Below, piece by piece: positions 15,343 to 24,933 of a stretch of DNA of 64,000 nucleotides (its first letter is position 1; every line of letters starts with the position of its first letter). The position numbers and the translations under genes were made by a program. The notes beneath the pieces are model-generated. The model worked only from the letters and a program-made list of their open reading frames with translations, searched no databases and had not been told where the DNA came from. The DNA comes from an uncultured Clostridia bacterium (GTDB lineage: Bacteria > Bacillota > Clostridia > Christensenellales > Borkfalkiaceae), in the NCBI GenBank assembly GCA_944328495.1, contig CALVHR010000004.1, positions 35,222 to 99,221 of the forward strand, given 5' to 3'.

Positions 15343-17037
15343 ATGAAAGTTGTTATCATCGGCGGCGTCGCGGGCGGCGCCACTGCGGCGGCTCGCCTGC
15401 GCCGCCTCGACGAAAATGCAGAAATCATCGTTTTTGAACGCGGCGGGTTTGTCTCCTATGCAAACTGCGGTTTGCCCTATTATATCGGCGGCGTCATCAC
15501 CGATCGAAAAAAACTGACGCTCCAAACCCCTGCCAGCTTTAAAAAAAGATTCAACATCGATGTGCGCGTGCACAGCAATGTTATCAAAATCTTACCGCAG
15601 GAGCACCGCGTTCTGGTCCGCGATCTCAGTACCGGTACAGAATATTTTGAAAACTACGATAAACTTGTCTATTCTCCCGGCGCTAAAGCGATCTTTCCGC
15701 CCTTCGCTTCCCGCAATGAACGGACTTTTACGCTGCGCACCGTCGAAGACACTTACCGCATCGACGATTTCCTGAAATCGCATTCCGTTCAAAGCGCAAT
15801 CGTCGTCGGCGGCGGATTCATCGGCCTTGAAACCGCTGAAAACCTCACTCACCGCGGAATCCGCGTCACTCTGCTCCAACTGGAAGACCAGATCATGGCG
15901 CCGTTCGACTACGACATGGCATGCATCCTGCACTCCCATATGCGCGAAAAAGGCATCGACCTGCGCCTTTCCAATAAAGTGACTTCTCTTTACCAATCGG
16001 GAGAGCAGATCGTCGCCGAAATCGAAGACAAAAACAGCGTTTCCGCCGACATAGCCCTCGTTGCCATCGGCGTTGTCCCCGAAACGGAACTCGCCGCCGA
16101 TGCCGGTCTGGAACTCGGCGCAAAGGGCGCAGTGATCGTCGATTCTCATATGCTCACTTCTGACCCGGATATCTATGCCGTGGGCGACGCAGTTCTCATT
16201 AAAAACAATGTCAGTAATCGGGACACCCTTGTTCCGCTTGCGGGCCCTGCCAATAAACAGGGGCGCATCGCCGCAGACAACATTGCAGGTATTTCAAGCA
16301 CCTATCGGGGCGCGCAAGGCTCATCTGTATTAAAATTGTTTGATTTGACCGCGGCATCTACGGGATTGAACGAACGCGCCGCACAATCGGCAGGCTTCGA
16401 CACTGACAGCGTTCTCCTCTTTTTGCCTGATCACGCGACTTACTATCCCGGCGCTCGCAATATGACACTGAAAGTCCTTTTTGAAAAAAAGACAGGGCGC
16501 ATTCTCGGAGCGCAAGCAATCGGATTCGGCGGTGTGGAAAAGCGAATCGATGTACTTGCAACCGCAATTCGCGCAAAAATGACAGCACTGGATCTTACCG
16601 AAATCGATCTTTGTTATGCTCCTCCCTATTCTTCCGCAAAAGACCCGGTCAATATGGCTGGATTTGTCATCGAAAACGTGCGAAGCGGCATCGTAAAACA
16701 GCACTCATGGAAGGATATGGATGCGATCCGCGCAGACAAAAACGCCGTCCTGCTCGATACGCAGACCAAAGAAGAGTACGATGAAGCGCACTTCGACGGA
16801 GCCATAAACATTCCCGTCGATGAACTCCGCGGCCGCCTTTCCGAGCTGGATAAAAATAAAAAAATATACGTAAACTGTTATAGCGGATTGCGCAGCTACA
16901 TTGCCTGCCGCATTCTCTCCGCAAACGGGTTCAACTGCTCCAACCTCGCAGGCGGAATGCGCTTTTACAAAGTTGTCGCAGAAGGAAGTGCGTACGACAG
17001 CGTTTCCAGGCATCTGTGCGGAATCGAAAACAAATGA
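15343..17037 (+). CDS. CoA-disulfide reductase with C-terminal rhodanese domain
   Basis: 564 residues. N-terminal FAD/NAD(P)H pyridine nucleotide-disulfide oxidoreductase with IIGGVAGGATAAA and a single redox cysteine (Cys42 in YANCGLPYY), typical of CoA-disulfide or CoA-persulfide reductases. The second nucleotide motif is VVGGGFIGLETAEN. The last about 100 residues form a rhodanese domain with active site CYSGLRS. Fused enzymes of this kind reduce CoA persulfide or polysulfide to sulfide. Start ATG 15343 after GAGGT. Confidence 0.92.
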   Translation: MKVVIIGGVAGGATAAARLRRLDENAEIIVFERGGFVSYANCGLPYYIGGVITDRKKLTLQTPASFKKRFNIDVRVHSNVIKILPQEHRVLVRDLSTGTEYFENYDKLVYSPGAKAIFPPFASRNERTFTLRTVEDTYRIDDFLKSHSVQSAIVVGGGFIGLETAENLTHRGIRVTLLQLEDQIMAPFDYDMACILHSHMREKGIDLRLSNKVTSLYQSGEQIVAEIEDKNSVSADIALVAIGVVPETELAADAGLELGAKGAVIVDSHMLTSDPDIYAVGDAVLIKNNVSNRDTLVPLAGPANKQGRIAADNIAGISSTYRGAQGSSVLKLFDLTAASTGLNERAAQSAGFDTDSVLLFLPDHATYYPGARNMTLKVLFEKKTGRILGAQAIGFGGVEKRIDVLATAIRAKMTALDLTEIDLCYAPPYSSAKDPVNMAGFVIENVRSGIVKQHSWKDMDAIRADKNAVLLDTQTKEEYDEAHFDGAINIPVDELRGRLSELDKNKKIYVNCYSGLRSYIACRILSANGFNCSNLAGGMRFYKVVAEGSAYDSVSRHLCGIENK

Positions 17038-17043
17038 TATTCA

Positions 17044-17093
17044 TATACGAAAGCGCGCAGCCGAACATTTTTTCGGCTGCGCGCTTTCGTATA
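17044..17093. terminator. Bidirectional terminator
   Basis: 22-bp perfect arms (17044-17065 and 17072-17093) between convergent genes. Confidence 0.85.
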
Positions 17094-17112
17094 GAAATTC
17101 TAATTACACTAG

Positions 17113-17970
17113 CTATGGTTCCATCAAAACTTCGTCTACATACGCATAATATTTTGACGGAACAATTCCAAGCCGCTCTTTATACATTTTAATAAGCGGC
17201 TGTGTCGAATGAAATCCCGCCTCTTCCGCCGCAAACGAAACCGTACATGACTTGTTTGCCAACAACGTTTTGCTGTACGCAAAACGTAAATCAGCGATCG
17301 TTTCGGCAATAGATGCTCCTGTATGCTTACGAAATTCTCTTTCCAAATGGTATTTGGACAGGTTAACCGCTCTGGCAACCTCCGCTACCCCGATATCCTT
17401 CCTATAATTTTCCCGAATAAAAATTTGTGCCGCATAAACCGATTTTGATACAAGCGGTGCCTTTTTCTCACGGCAATGCGCAAGAATGCGCATCAGCAAA
17501 TTGTAAATGCATGCCGAAATTTCACACAATCGGTTCCCGTTTGCTTTCTGCAAAGTAAAAATTTTTTTTATTTCCCCCGCATAAAGATCTATGCTAAAAT
17601 CGTAACAAACAGGCCCAAATACATCATAAAATTCGCGCCGAATAGCAAAAGAATCCCCTCCCGAAACATGAAGATATAAAATACTCCAATCTTCACTTGT
17701 CGGATAAAATATATGTGGTTCCCTGCAATCAATAAATACAAGCGCCCCCTTCTTTAACGCATGCATTTCGCCACCGTAATGCATCACCGCTTCCCCTCGC
17801 ATCGTCATCGTTAGAAGCACATTCGGCACATCTTTCCGTTCTAAATAATAATTGCTTCCGATCTCTTCATATCCGTTCAGCGTGGAATAATACAGCGAAG
17901 CCACTTCATCCGCAACGCGCGGGAATGAATACTTATAACTCCCTTCTCTGAAATCCAATCTTGTTTTCAT
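17113..17970 (-). CDS. AraC-family transcriptional regulator
   Basis: 285 residues: N-terminal cupin-like sensor domain (about 45-120, with LTMTMRGEAVMHYGG and FIDCREPHIFYPT) and C-terminal double helix-turn-helix (from about 190, with VAEVARAVNLSKYHLEREFRKHTGASIAE). AraC proteins of this shape usually sense sugars. It is divergent from the secreted esterase at 18111, its probable target. Its own -10 box ends six bases before the ATG, so the mRNA seems to be leaderless. Confidence 0.9.
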   Translation of the reverse strand: MKTRLDFREGSYKYSFPRVADEVASLYYSTLNGYEEIGSNYYLERKDVPNVLLTMTMRGEAVMHYGGEMHALKKGALVFIDCREPHIFYPTSEDWSILYLHVSGGDSFAIRREFYDVFGPVCYDFSIDLYAGEIKKIFTLQKANGNRLCEISACIYNLLMRILAHCREKKAPLVSKSVYAAQIFIRENYRKDIGVAEVARAVNLSKYHLEREFRKHTGASIAETIADLRFAYSKTLLANKSCTVSFAAEEAGFHSTQPLIKMYKERLGIVPSKYYAYVDEVLMEP

Positions 17971-17976
17971 ACCAGA

Positions 17977-18005
17977 ATTATATCATATGTGCTCTTCAAG
18001 GTCAA
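17977..18005 (-). promoter_or_regulatory. Promoter of the AraC gene, leaderless
   Basis: TTGACC (18000-18005), 17-base spacer, TATAAT (17977-17982). The ATG starts at 17970, leaving room for no ribosome site. Confidence 0.7.
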
Positions 18006-18055
18006 GTTTTATTCAAAAACAGCACAAAAATATAAATTATTAGCAAAAATAACTC

Positions 18056-18084
18056 TTGCACACAGCATGCCATGCGCGTATAAT
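18056..18084 (+). promoter_or_regulatory. Promoter of the esterase gene
   Basis: TTGCAC (18056-18061), 17-base spacer containing GCATG-C-CATGC, TATAAT (18079-18084). Confidence 0.75.
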
Positions 18085-18110
18085 TAAATCAGCAATCAAA
18101 AAGGAGAAAA

Positions 18111-20210
18111 ATGATGAAAAAAAGTTTAAGAAGCATCGTTCTGCTGCTGGCATTGCTTTTTATTTTTGCTTTGCTTGCCGGATGCACCAACTCGACCGAT
18201 CAGGACAAAAACAGCAATACCAACACCGAAGACAATCAAGAAGAAACTGAAGATGAACAAGAAACAACAGATCAAAATACCGAAAATACCGCACCCGAGA
18301 TTATTTATGATCTCACCGGAACTACACTCAATGTCTATGCCCCCGAAGGCGCAGAATATAGGCTGGATGACGGGACTTGGCAAAAAAACGGAAATTATAC
18401 GGTCAACCGCGGACAAACTTATTCTCTTTCCATGCGGTGGGAAGGCGAAGACAAAATAACAACCGAAGAAATTTCTGTCTCCGAAAAGAAAGTTATGGAT
18501 GTTTACCTCATCGGCGGACAGAGCAATGCACTGGGTATTTCTCAGATACCGCAATTGCTCGACGAAGATGAGAAAGCTATGATGGAACCGAACGACAACG
18601 TGCGCATCTATGCAGCGGGCGAAACAGCTACAAATACTTCAGGAAATGTCAATACTTGGACGACCGTTCGCGGCGGACTCGGACTGACAGCCGACCATTT
18701 CGGTCCGGAAATCGGGATTGCAGACACTTTGGAAGATTACTATCCCCTCGACAGCGACGGCGACGCAAGCGTTGCCATAATCAAATATACCTGGGGAGGA
18801 ACAAATCTCTTCTATCGCTGGCTGCCCCCTACCTCTTACAAGGAAAATATCGGCTGGATCAATGAGCTCGCATACTATCCGCAACTGGACGGTGAATATG
18901 TTGGAGACCTGTACGCAAATTTTGTCAACACTGTCCGGGCTCAGATTTTTGCCCTGCAAGAAGAAGGTTTCGAAACCCGCATACGCGGAATGATGTGGAT
19001 GCAGGGTGAAGCGGACGCTGGAGTCTGGAACGAAATGACCTGTTACGAACGCAATCTCGAAAACTTGATAAACGATTTGCGCGACGCGCTCGAAACTCCC
19101 GATATGCCTTTTATTATCGGCGAAATCAATACCAGAGTAGATTCCTTTGCCAACGAAATCCGCGCCATTCAAAAACGCGTTGCCAATAAAGTTGAAAACA
19201 CTTATTTTGTTTCCACCACAGACCTTGAAATGGGCCTTTGGGATTGGTATCACTTTTACGCGCCGGATATGATCACCCTCGGCAGAAGATTTGGAGCAGC
19301 CCTCCTCTCCGCGGCAAGGAATATCCCTGTTTCCGAAGGGCAATCACTATCCTACACCGTTAACGAAGGCAGTGCGTTCACGCTTCCGCAAATGGATAAA
19401 TTGAATACGGCGGACGGAAACGCACGCCTGACCTACATCGAATGGGACACACCGGCTGCATCCGACCTCGCCGCGGGCAAAAATTTCACCTTAAACGGTA
19501 AAGCAATTTGGAACGATCATTTCACCCCCGTTACCGCAAACATTACCGTCGAAAAAGGCGTTACTTTGGACGGCATCATGGATGAAGCAATTTGGCAAGA
19601 ATATAAATTGTTTGAACTCGGTGATAACAAAACCTCTTTCCGCACTTTCTATACCGATGAAGGAATTTATGTGGGAGCATACATAAAAGATAAAGAAATC
19701 GTCAGCAAAATAGCTACCTCCAATTTCGACGGTGATATTCGCACTCTTGCCGACAACTTAGGGTTGTTCTTTGAAACTACCGGCCTTGAATCGGATACCC
19801 GCACTACCGGACAAACTCTTGTCTGGCTGGGCGCCAACGATATTCTGCGCGTTTACCAAACCGACGCAAATGCCGCCTGGGCCGTAATCAACGGAAATGT
19901 AAACCTCTATCTCTCTCAAGCGCAGATGAATGTCTTCCGCGGCATACAGGTGTACGGGACACCCGATCTTTTATACCCCGCCGACGAAGGATATGCAATG
20001 GAAATTTTTATTCCGTTTTCTACGCTCGGCATCTCTGCAGGCGAAATCGAAACTCTTCGCTGGAACCTCGAAGTCACCGAAGCAAGCCAGTCGGATACAA
20101 CCGTTACCTTCCGAAATCTGAATTCGGATGCACTGCTCTACTTTGACAATACTTCAAACGAAAATTATGTTCCCTATCTGAACTATGCTGTTGCTCCCGA
20201 TGCTGAATAA
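18111..20210 (+). CDS. Lipoprotein SGNH esterase (sialate O-acetylesterase-like) with CBM9-like domain
   Basis: 699 residues. Signal peptide with lipobox LLAGC (Cys25), then an Asn/Glu/Thr-rich linker to about residue 60. The SGNH hydrolase has GGQSN (Ser138), WMQGEAD (296-302) and the late His in WYHFYAPD (381), as in sialate O-acetylesterase (SASA/DUF303) enzymes. The last 200 residues (ITVEKGVTLDGIMDEAIWQ onward) resemble a CBM9/DOMON-type sugar-binding sandwich. Likely role: cell-bound deacetylation of host or plant glycans. AAGGAG before ATG. Probably controlled by the AraC regulator opposite. Confidence 0.85.
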   Translation: MMKKSLRSIVLLLALLFIFALLAGCTNSTDQDKNSNTNTEDNQEETEDEQETTDQNTENTAPEIIYDLTGTTLNVYAPEGAEYRLDDGTWQKNGNYTVNRGQTYSLSMRWEGEDKITTEEISVSEKKVMDVYLIGGQSNALGISQIPQLLDEDEKAMMEPNDNVRIYAAGETATNTSGNVNTWTTVRGGLGLTADHFGPEIGIADTLEDYYPLDSDGDASVAIIKYTWGGTNLFYRWLPPTSYKENIGWINELAYYPQLDGEYVGDLYANFVNTVRAQIFALQEEGFETRIRGMMWMQGEADAGVWNEMTCYERNLENLINDLRDALETPDMPFIIGEINTRVDSFANEIRAIQKRVANKVENTYFVSTTDLEMGLWDWYHFYAPDMITLGRRFGAALLSAARNIPVSEGQSLSYTVNEGSAFTLPQMDKLNTADGNARLTYIEWDTPAASDLAAGKNFTLNGKAIWNDHFTPVTANITVEKGVTLDGIMDEAIWQEYKLFELGDNKTSFRTFYTDEGIYVGAYIKDKEIVSKIATSNFDGDIRTLADNLGLFFETTGLESDTRTTGQTLVWLGANDILRVYQTDANAAWAVINGNVNLYLSQAQMNVFRGIQVYGTPDLLYPADEGYAMEIFIPFSTLGISAGEIETLRWNLEVTEASQSDTTVTFRNLNSDALLYFDNTSNENYVPYLNYAVAPDAE

Positions 20211-20230
20211 CCAAAGAAAAATTTAAACAA

Positions 20231-20279
20231 AGTCGGGGCGCGCGTTCTTTGAACGCGCGCCCCGACTTTTATTTTTTTA
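20231..20279. terminator. Terminator between esterase and pyrD
   Basis: 17-bp GC-rich arms (AGTCGGGGCGCGCGTTC and complement), loop TTT, tail TTTATTTTTTT on the plus strand; serves the esterase and perhaps the pyr operon. Confidence 0.85.
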
Positions 20280-20282
20280 TAT

Positions 20283-21194
20283 TCAATTTAAAACAAGTGT
20301 TCCGCGCATTTCATTGATATCTTTAACCCCGTGTGCATCCAGCCAACGAGACAAGCCTTCAATGATCTTCGGCATTGCGAGCGTATCCGTAAAATTCGCC
20401 GTACCTACCTGCACAGCCGCAGCGCCCGCAATAATAAATTCCAACGCGTCTTCCGCACAGGTGATCCCGCCCATACCGATGACGGGAATATCTACTGCCC
20501 GACAAACTTCATACACCATGCGCACCGCTATCGGCTTGATTCCCGCACCTGAAACGCCGCCCGTGTTGTTGGCTATGAGCGGACGTCTGCGCTCGATATC
20601 GATCACCATGCCCGTCAGCGTATTGATCAAAGATACGCAGTCCGCACCCCCTTCCTGCGCCGCCAATGCATTCACCGCAATGCTTTCCACATTGGGAGAC
20701 AGTTTCACTATGAGCGGTGTTCTTTTCAGTGCGCTCTTTGCGACAGAGGTAACCTCTTTCACGCTTTCGGGGCGAATCCCGAATGCCATCCCGCCGCACT
20801 TTACATTGGGGCAAGATATATTGAGTTCAACCATGTCTACCTTGCCGTCCAGTCTAGCGCAGATGCCCGCATAATCATCCAGCGTCTTTCCCGCAACGTT
20901 GGCGATCACCGCCGTATTCTTGCTTTTAAGAAAATCCAAATCCTCTTCCAAAAAAACATCCAACCCCGGATTTTGCAATCCCACCGCATTGAGAATTACG
21001 CCATACCCCTCCGCTATACGCGGGACGGGATTTCCGAGACGCGGTTCAAGCGTCAGTCCTTTGGTACTGACTCCACCCAAAACGCCGATATCATAAATTT
21101 CATTAAACTCTTTTCCGAATCCGAATGTACCGCTCGCCGCGATCACCGGATTTTTCAGTTCTACGCCGCAAATATTGACTTTCAGATTCGCCAT
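20283..21194 (-). CDS. pyrD: Dihydroorotate dehydrogenase B, catalytic subunit
   Basis: 303-residue FMN-binding TIM barrel oxidising dihydroorotate to orotate. Signatures: AASGTFGFG near the N-terminus, the active-site loop ELNISCPNVKCGG, and IIAGAAAVQVGTAN near the C-terminal phosphate site. It overlaps pyrK by one base and works with it as the class 1B (NAD-linked) heterotetramer. Last gene of the pyr operon. Confidence 0.95.
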   Translation of the reverse strand: MANLKVNICGVELKNPVIAASGTFGFGKEFNEIYDIGVLGGVSTKGLTLEPRLGNPVPRIAEGYGVILNAVGLQNPGLDVFLEEDLDFLKSKNTAVIANVAGKTLDDYAGICARLDGKVDMVELNISCPNVKCGGMAFGIRPESVKEVTSVAKSALKRTPLIVKLSPNVESIAVNALAAQEGGADCVSLINTLTGMVIDIERRRPLIANNTGGVSGAGIKPIAVRMVYEVCRAVDIPVIGMGGITCAEDALEFIIAGAAAVQVGTANFTDTLAMPKIIEGLSRWLDAHGVKDINEMRGTLVLN

Positions 21195-21967
21195 CAGATC
21201 TCAACCTCCCCGATCGCAAAAACAGGTCCGTCTTTACACACGCGCGCATTTCCTTTGCCGCCGGCCCTTTTACATACGCAGACGAGACAAGCACCGATGC
21301 CGCACCCCATTCGCTCTTCCAAAGAAACGTAGCAGGGAATATTTACTTTTCTCGCAGAAAGCTCCGTTTTCAGCGCCCGCAGCATAGGCGTAGGACCGCA
21401 GGCAAAAATCACATCCGGGTTCGCCGCATCAATTCCCGCAAAAAAAGCTGAAACCGCATTGCCGCGATCGCCGAAACTGCCGTCATCCGTAACGATATGC
21501 AATTCTTGGGAAAGCGCGCTGAATTCCTCCTCCATGCAAACGGCGTCCTTGTTACGAAAACCGATATAGGAATAAAATTCTTTTCCCAGCCCCGCATATT
21601 CGCGAAGTACGGACAACATAGGGAATATCCCTACACCTCCGCCGATCAACGCGATGCGCTTTTCCTGCTCTTCGACAACAAATCCGTTTCCGAGCGGAAG
21701 CACGCAAGACAAAGTATCTCCTACCTTCTTCTCACTCATGGCGCGCGTGCCCGCACCTTTAAGCTGATAGCAAATCGTTACCGACGTTTCATCGTATCCG
21801 CATATCGCGATCGGACGCCGCAGAAGATGCGCTCCGTCTCCAACCGAAATATTCACAAACTTTCCGCAAGCAAGTCCTTCTGTTTTTTCGGGAAGAAGAA
21901 ACCGCATTTTATATACGTTTTTCGCAATCGGCACATTTTCCGCCACGGTCACTCTTAACTCTTTCAT
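21194..21967 (-). CDS. pyrK: Dihydroorotate dehydrogenase electron transfer subunit
   Basis: 257 residues: FAD domain with RRPIAICGYD, NAD domain with IALIGGGVGIFPML, and a C-terminal 2Fe-2S cluster (CGIGACLVCVC, then VCKDGPVF). Passes electrons from PyrD to NAD. ATG start; the 53-base gap to pyrF carries one copy of the 20-bp repeat. Confidence 0.95.
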   Translation of the reverse strand: MKELRVTVAENVPIAKNVYKMRFLLPEKTEGLACGKFVNISVGDGAHLLRRPIAICGYDETSVTICYQLKGAGTRAMSEKKVGDTLSCVLPLGNGFVVEEQEKRIALIGGGVGIFPMLSVLREYAGLGKEFYSYIGFRNKDAVCMEEEFSALSQELHIVTDDGSFGDRGNAVSAFFAGIDAANPDVIFACGPTPMLRALKTELSARKVNIPCYVSLEERMGCGIGACLVCVCKRAGGKGNARVCKDGPVFAIGEVEI

Positions 21968-21995
21968 TCTTATCTAAAACCCCGATTTTTTACTG

Positions 21996-22015
21996 TTTAT
22001 GTGTAACATAGTACT
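21996..22015. repeat. 20-bp interspersed repeat, copy A
   Basis: TTTATGTGTAACATAGTACT between pyrF and pyrK. It differs at two positions from copy C at 32575. Confidence 0.6.
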
Positions 22016-22020
22016 TCGTT

Positions 22021-22929
22021 TTAACCTTTTATTGCACGATTTAGGTCGATTTTCATATCCATACATGCTTGGCGTGCCGCTGCATCAAAAGAAAGTCCTG
22101 CATACTTTTCCTGCTTGTACGCGCAGAGAATTCCACGTGAAGAGTTGACTATGCCGCCCAAACCGTCCTTATCAAAACATACTTTGAGATCATCCGCCGT
22201 ACCGCCCTGCGCACCGTAACCCGGAATCAGGAAAAAGGTGTGCGGCATTTCGCGGCGAAGAATTTGCGCTTGCTGCGGGTGCGTTGCGCCGACCACTGCA
22301 CCGACTGCCGAATAACCGTATTTACCGATGCAGTCCTTGCCCCATTCTTCGACCAGCCCGCCCATATATTCATAGACAGTTTTGCCGTTTTCAAGCTTCA
22401 AGTCCTGCAATTCGCCGCTGGATTTATTGGATGTCTTTACCAAAACAAAAATTCCTTTATCCCTTTTTTGCATCCAACCTAAAAACGGCTTGATCCCGTC
22501 CGAACCGAGATACCCGTTGACGGTAAGAAAGTCTGAATCAAACGCGGTATACACTTCGCCGTCAACCACGGTTTGACCGAGATAAGCCTTCGCATAGCAC
22601 TCCGCCGTCGCGCCGATATCGTTACGCTTGGCATCCGTCATCACAAGCATCCCCTTTCTCGAAGCATACTTCACCGTTTCGGCAAAAGCGCGCATTCCTT
22701 CCAGACCATACATTTCATAATAGGCGATCTGCACTTTTACGCAAGGAACAATGTCGCAAATGGAATCCACGATTTTTTTATTGAACGCAAGCACCGCATC
22801 CGCCGCACCGGCAAAATCTTGAACGCCCTCCTTCATCGATTCGGGAAGATAATCAAAAGACGTATCCAACCCCGCAACGGTCGGATTGTCGTATTCTTGA
22901 ATTTTATCAATAAGCGTATCTATGATCAT
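22021..22929 (-). CDS. pyrF: Orotidine 5'-phosphate decarboxylase, type 2
   Basis: 302 residues, the long bacterial type 2 form. Catalytic motif VMTDAKRNDIGATAECY with the Lys/Asp pair; C-terminal phosphate loop GIVNSSRGIL. Converts OMP to UMP. It starts 17 bases after pyrE. Confidence 0.94.
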   Translation of the reverse strand: MIIDTLIDKIQEYDNPTVAGLDTSFDYLPESMKEGVQDFAGAADAVLAFNKKIVDSICDIVPCVKVQIAYYEMYGLEGMRAFAETVKYASRKGMLVMTDAKRNDIGATAECYAKAYLGQTVVDGEVYTAFDSDFLTVNGYLGSDGIKPFLGWMQKRDKGIFVLVKTSNKSSGELQDLKLENGKTVYEYMGGLVEEWGKDCIGKYGYSAVGAVVGATHPQQAQILRREMPHTFFLIPGYGAQGGTADDLKVCFDKDGLGGIVNSSRGILCAYKQEKYAGLSFDAAARQACMDMKIDLNRAIKG

Positions 22930-22946
22930 ATTTCAATCCCCCGATT

Positions 22947-23606
22947 TTAGTACTTTGCGCCGTACTGTGCCAGATATTCCCGGATCGCGGGAACGTGCTC
23001 TTTCCCCTCGATCACACCTGCTTCAAGCGCAGCGACGATATCCTGAATATTCACAATGGAATAAACTTTGACACCTTCTTCCGCCCATGCCTGCTGCACG
23101 GCGGATTTATCGCTGTCCAGCGCCTTTTCCATGCGATCGACCGTAATGACCATACCCGTAATATTCACATTCGCAGCTCCGCGAAGTTTGGGCAATACTT
23201 CTTTGAGCGCCTTACCGCTGGTCATGACATCTTCGACGATGACCAGTTTCTCATTATCCTGCGGCTGTTTTCCGACAAACATACCGCCCTCTCCGTGGTC
23301 TTTGACCTCCTTGCGATCAAAACAAAAATTGACGTCCTGACCGTATTTCTCATACAACGCCACAGCTGCGGAAAGCGCCAGCGGTACCCCTTTGTACGCA
23401 GGTCCGAATAAGGTTTCGACTTGTATCCCGTTTTCATGAATGCAGTCCGCATAGAACTCCCCGAGACGCTTGATTTGCGCGCCTGTCTTGTACTCTCCCG
23501 CATTCAGAAAATACGGCGCTATGCGCCCGCTCTTCAATTTGAACGTACCGAATTTAAGAACACCGCATTCCGCCAAAAAAGCTATGAATTTCTGCTTATA
23601 ATCCAT
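22947..23606 (-). CDS. pyrE: Orotate phosphoribosyltransferase
   Basis: 219 residues with the PRPP-binding signature KLVIVEDVMTSGKAL and the KDHGEGG loop. Makes OMP from orotate and PRPP. ATG with AAAGGAG eight bases ahead; copy B of the 20-bp repeat lies just upstream of this ribosome site. Confidence 0.94.
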   Translation of the reverse strand: MDYKQKFIAFLAECGVLKFGTFKLKSGRIAPYFLNAGEYKTGAQIKRLGEFYADCIHENGIQVETLFGPAYKGVPLALSAAVALYEKYGQDVNFCFDRKEVKDHGEGGMFVGKQPQDNEKLVIVEDVMTSGKALKEVLPKLRGAANVNITGMVITVDRMEKALDSDKSAVQQAWAEEGVKVYSIVNIQDIVAALEAGVIEGKEHVPAIREYLAQYGAKY

Positions 23607-23617
23607 GATTTTCTCCT

Positions 23618-23637
23618 TTTACGTCTGACATAGTACT
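23618..23637. repeat. 20-bp interspersed repeat, copy B
   Basis: TTTACGTCTGACATAGTACT between pyrE and pyrC. One mismatch to copy C at 32575; both are followed on the plus strand by an AATATGCTTT stretch. Confidence 0.65.
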
Positions 23638-23661
23638 TTGAATATGCTTTATTATTTTAAT

Positions 23662-24933
23662 TTACGCCGAATATTTGATCTTTCCGTCCACAATTGTGTA
23701 CTTTACCCTGCCATACACTTCTGTACCGTCAAACGGTGTGTTTTTGCCTTTTGAGACAAATTTTTTACTATCGATCACATATTTTTCGTTCAAGTCCGCG
23801 AGCATTATATCCGCAACCCCGCCTTCTTTCAGTTCCCCGCCTTCCAAATTCAAAATGCGGGCAGGTGCCGTGCTCATGCGTTCGGCAAGCTGTTCAAGCG
23901 TCAGCACGCCGCCGCGAACAAGATTTGTGTAAGAAAGAGCAAAGGACGTTTCGATTCCGCTGATACCGAACGCCGCAAGGTTGTATTCGACGCTCTTCTC
24001 GTCGACGTGATGCGGTGCATGATCGGTAACGATGCAGTCAAGCGTTCCGTCACGAAGACCCTCTTTGATCGCCTCAACGTCTTCCTTTTCACGAACAGGA
24101 GGATTGACTTTTGTATTCGCATCGTAGCTGAGCACAATATCGTCCGTAAGCGTAAAATAATGCGGACAAGTCTCGGCACTGATCGCAACTCCTCGCGCCT
24201 TTGCTTCGCGCAAAAGCTGCACCCCGCCTTTTGTCGATACGTGGCAGATATGCGCACGCTTCTGCAAGGTCTCCGCAAGTATGATCTCGCGCGCAATCAT
24301 AATTTCCTCCGCCGCACGCGGAATCCCCTTCAACCCGGCCAAGGTGCTATTGTATCCTTCGTTGACGACTCCCCCGTCCACCAACGATTTGTCCTCACAG
24401 TGCGAAAGACAGATCAGACCGAAATCGGACGCATATTCCATCGCCAGCCGCATAACGCGCGCATCGGAAACGGGCCTGCCGTCATCACTGATCGCAACCG
24501 CACCCGCATCTTTCATCTTTCCGATCTCTGCAAGCTGTTCGCCTTTTTCCCCGACCGTGATCGCACCGATCGGCCGCACTTTGCAAAGGCCTACCTCCTT
24601 GCCGCGCGCAACAATGTATCCGACAACCGCGGCATTGTCACAAACAGGATTGGTGTTCGGCATACAGCATATCTGCGTAAAACCGCCGTGCACCGCCGCA
24701 GCCGAACCGCTCGCGATGTCTTCTTTGTATTCATACCCCGGTTCGCGCAGGTGCACGTGCATATCGATCAGGCCGGGAAACACATGCAATTCGCTCGCAT
24801 CGATCGTCTTTACCCCTGCCATATCAATATTTTCCGAAATCTTTGCGATCTTGTCGCCGTCAACGAGGATATCGCATTTCTTTACGCTATCCGTAAACAC
24901 CGCTGTCCCGTTTTTGATGAGAAGTTTACTCAT
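23662..24933 (-). CDS. pyrC: Dihydroorotase
   Basis: 423-residue class I amidohydrolase. Metal ligands in DMHVHLREPGYEYKED, the later HCED and HVSTKGG histidines, and catalytic Asp in IVTDHAPHH. Cyclises carbamoyl aspartate. Its start overlaps the end of pyrB by eight bases. Confidence 0.95.
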   Translation of the reverse strand: MSKLLIKNGTAVFTDSVKKCDILVDGDKIAKISENIDMAGVKTIDASELHVFPGLIDMHVHLREPGYEYKEDIASGSAAAVHGGFTQICCMPNTNPVCDNAAVVGYIVARGKEVGLCKVRPIGAITVGEKGEQLAEIGKMKDAGAVAISDDGRPVSDARVMRLAMEYASDFGLICLSHCEDKSLVDGGVVNEGYNSTLAGLKGIPRAAEEIMIAREIILAETLQKRAHICHVSTKGGVQLLREAKARGVAISAETCPHYFTLTDDIVLSYDANTKVNPPVREKEDVEAIKEGLRDGTLDCIVTDHAPHHVDEKSVEYNLAAFGISGIETSFALSYTNLVRGGVLTLEQLAERMSTAPARILNLEGGELKEGGVADIMLADLNEKYVIDSKKFVSKGKNTPFDGTEVYGRVKYTIVDGKIKYSA

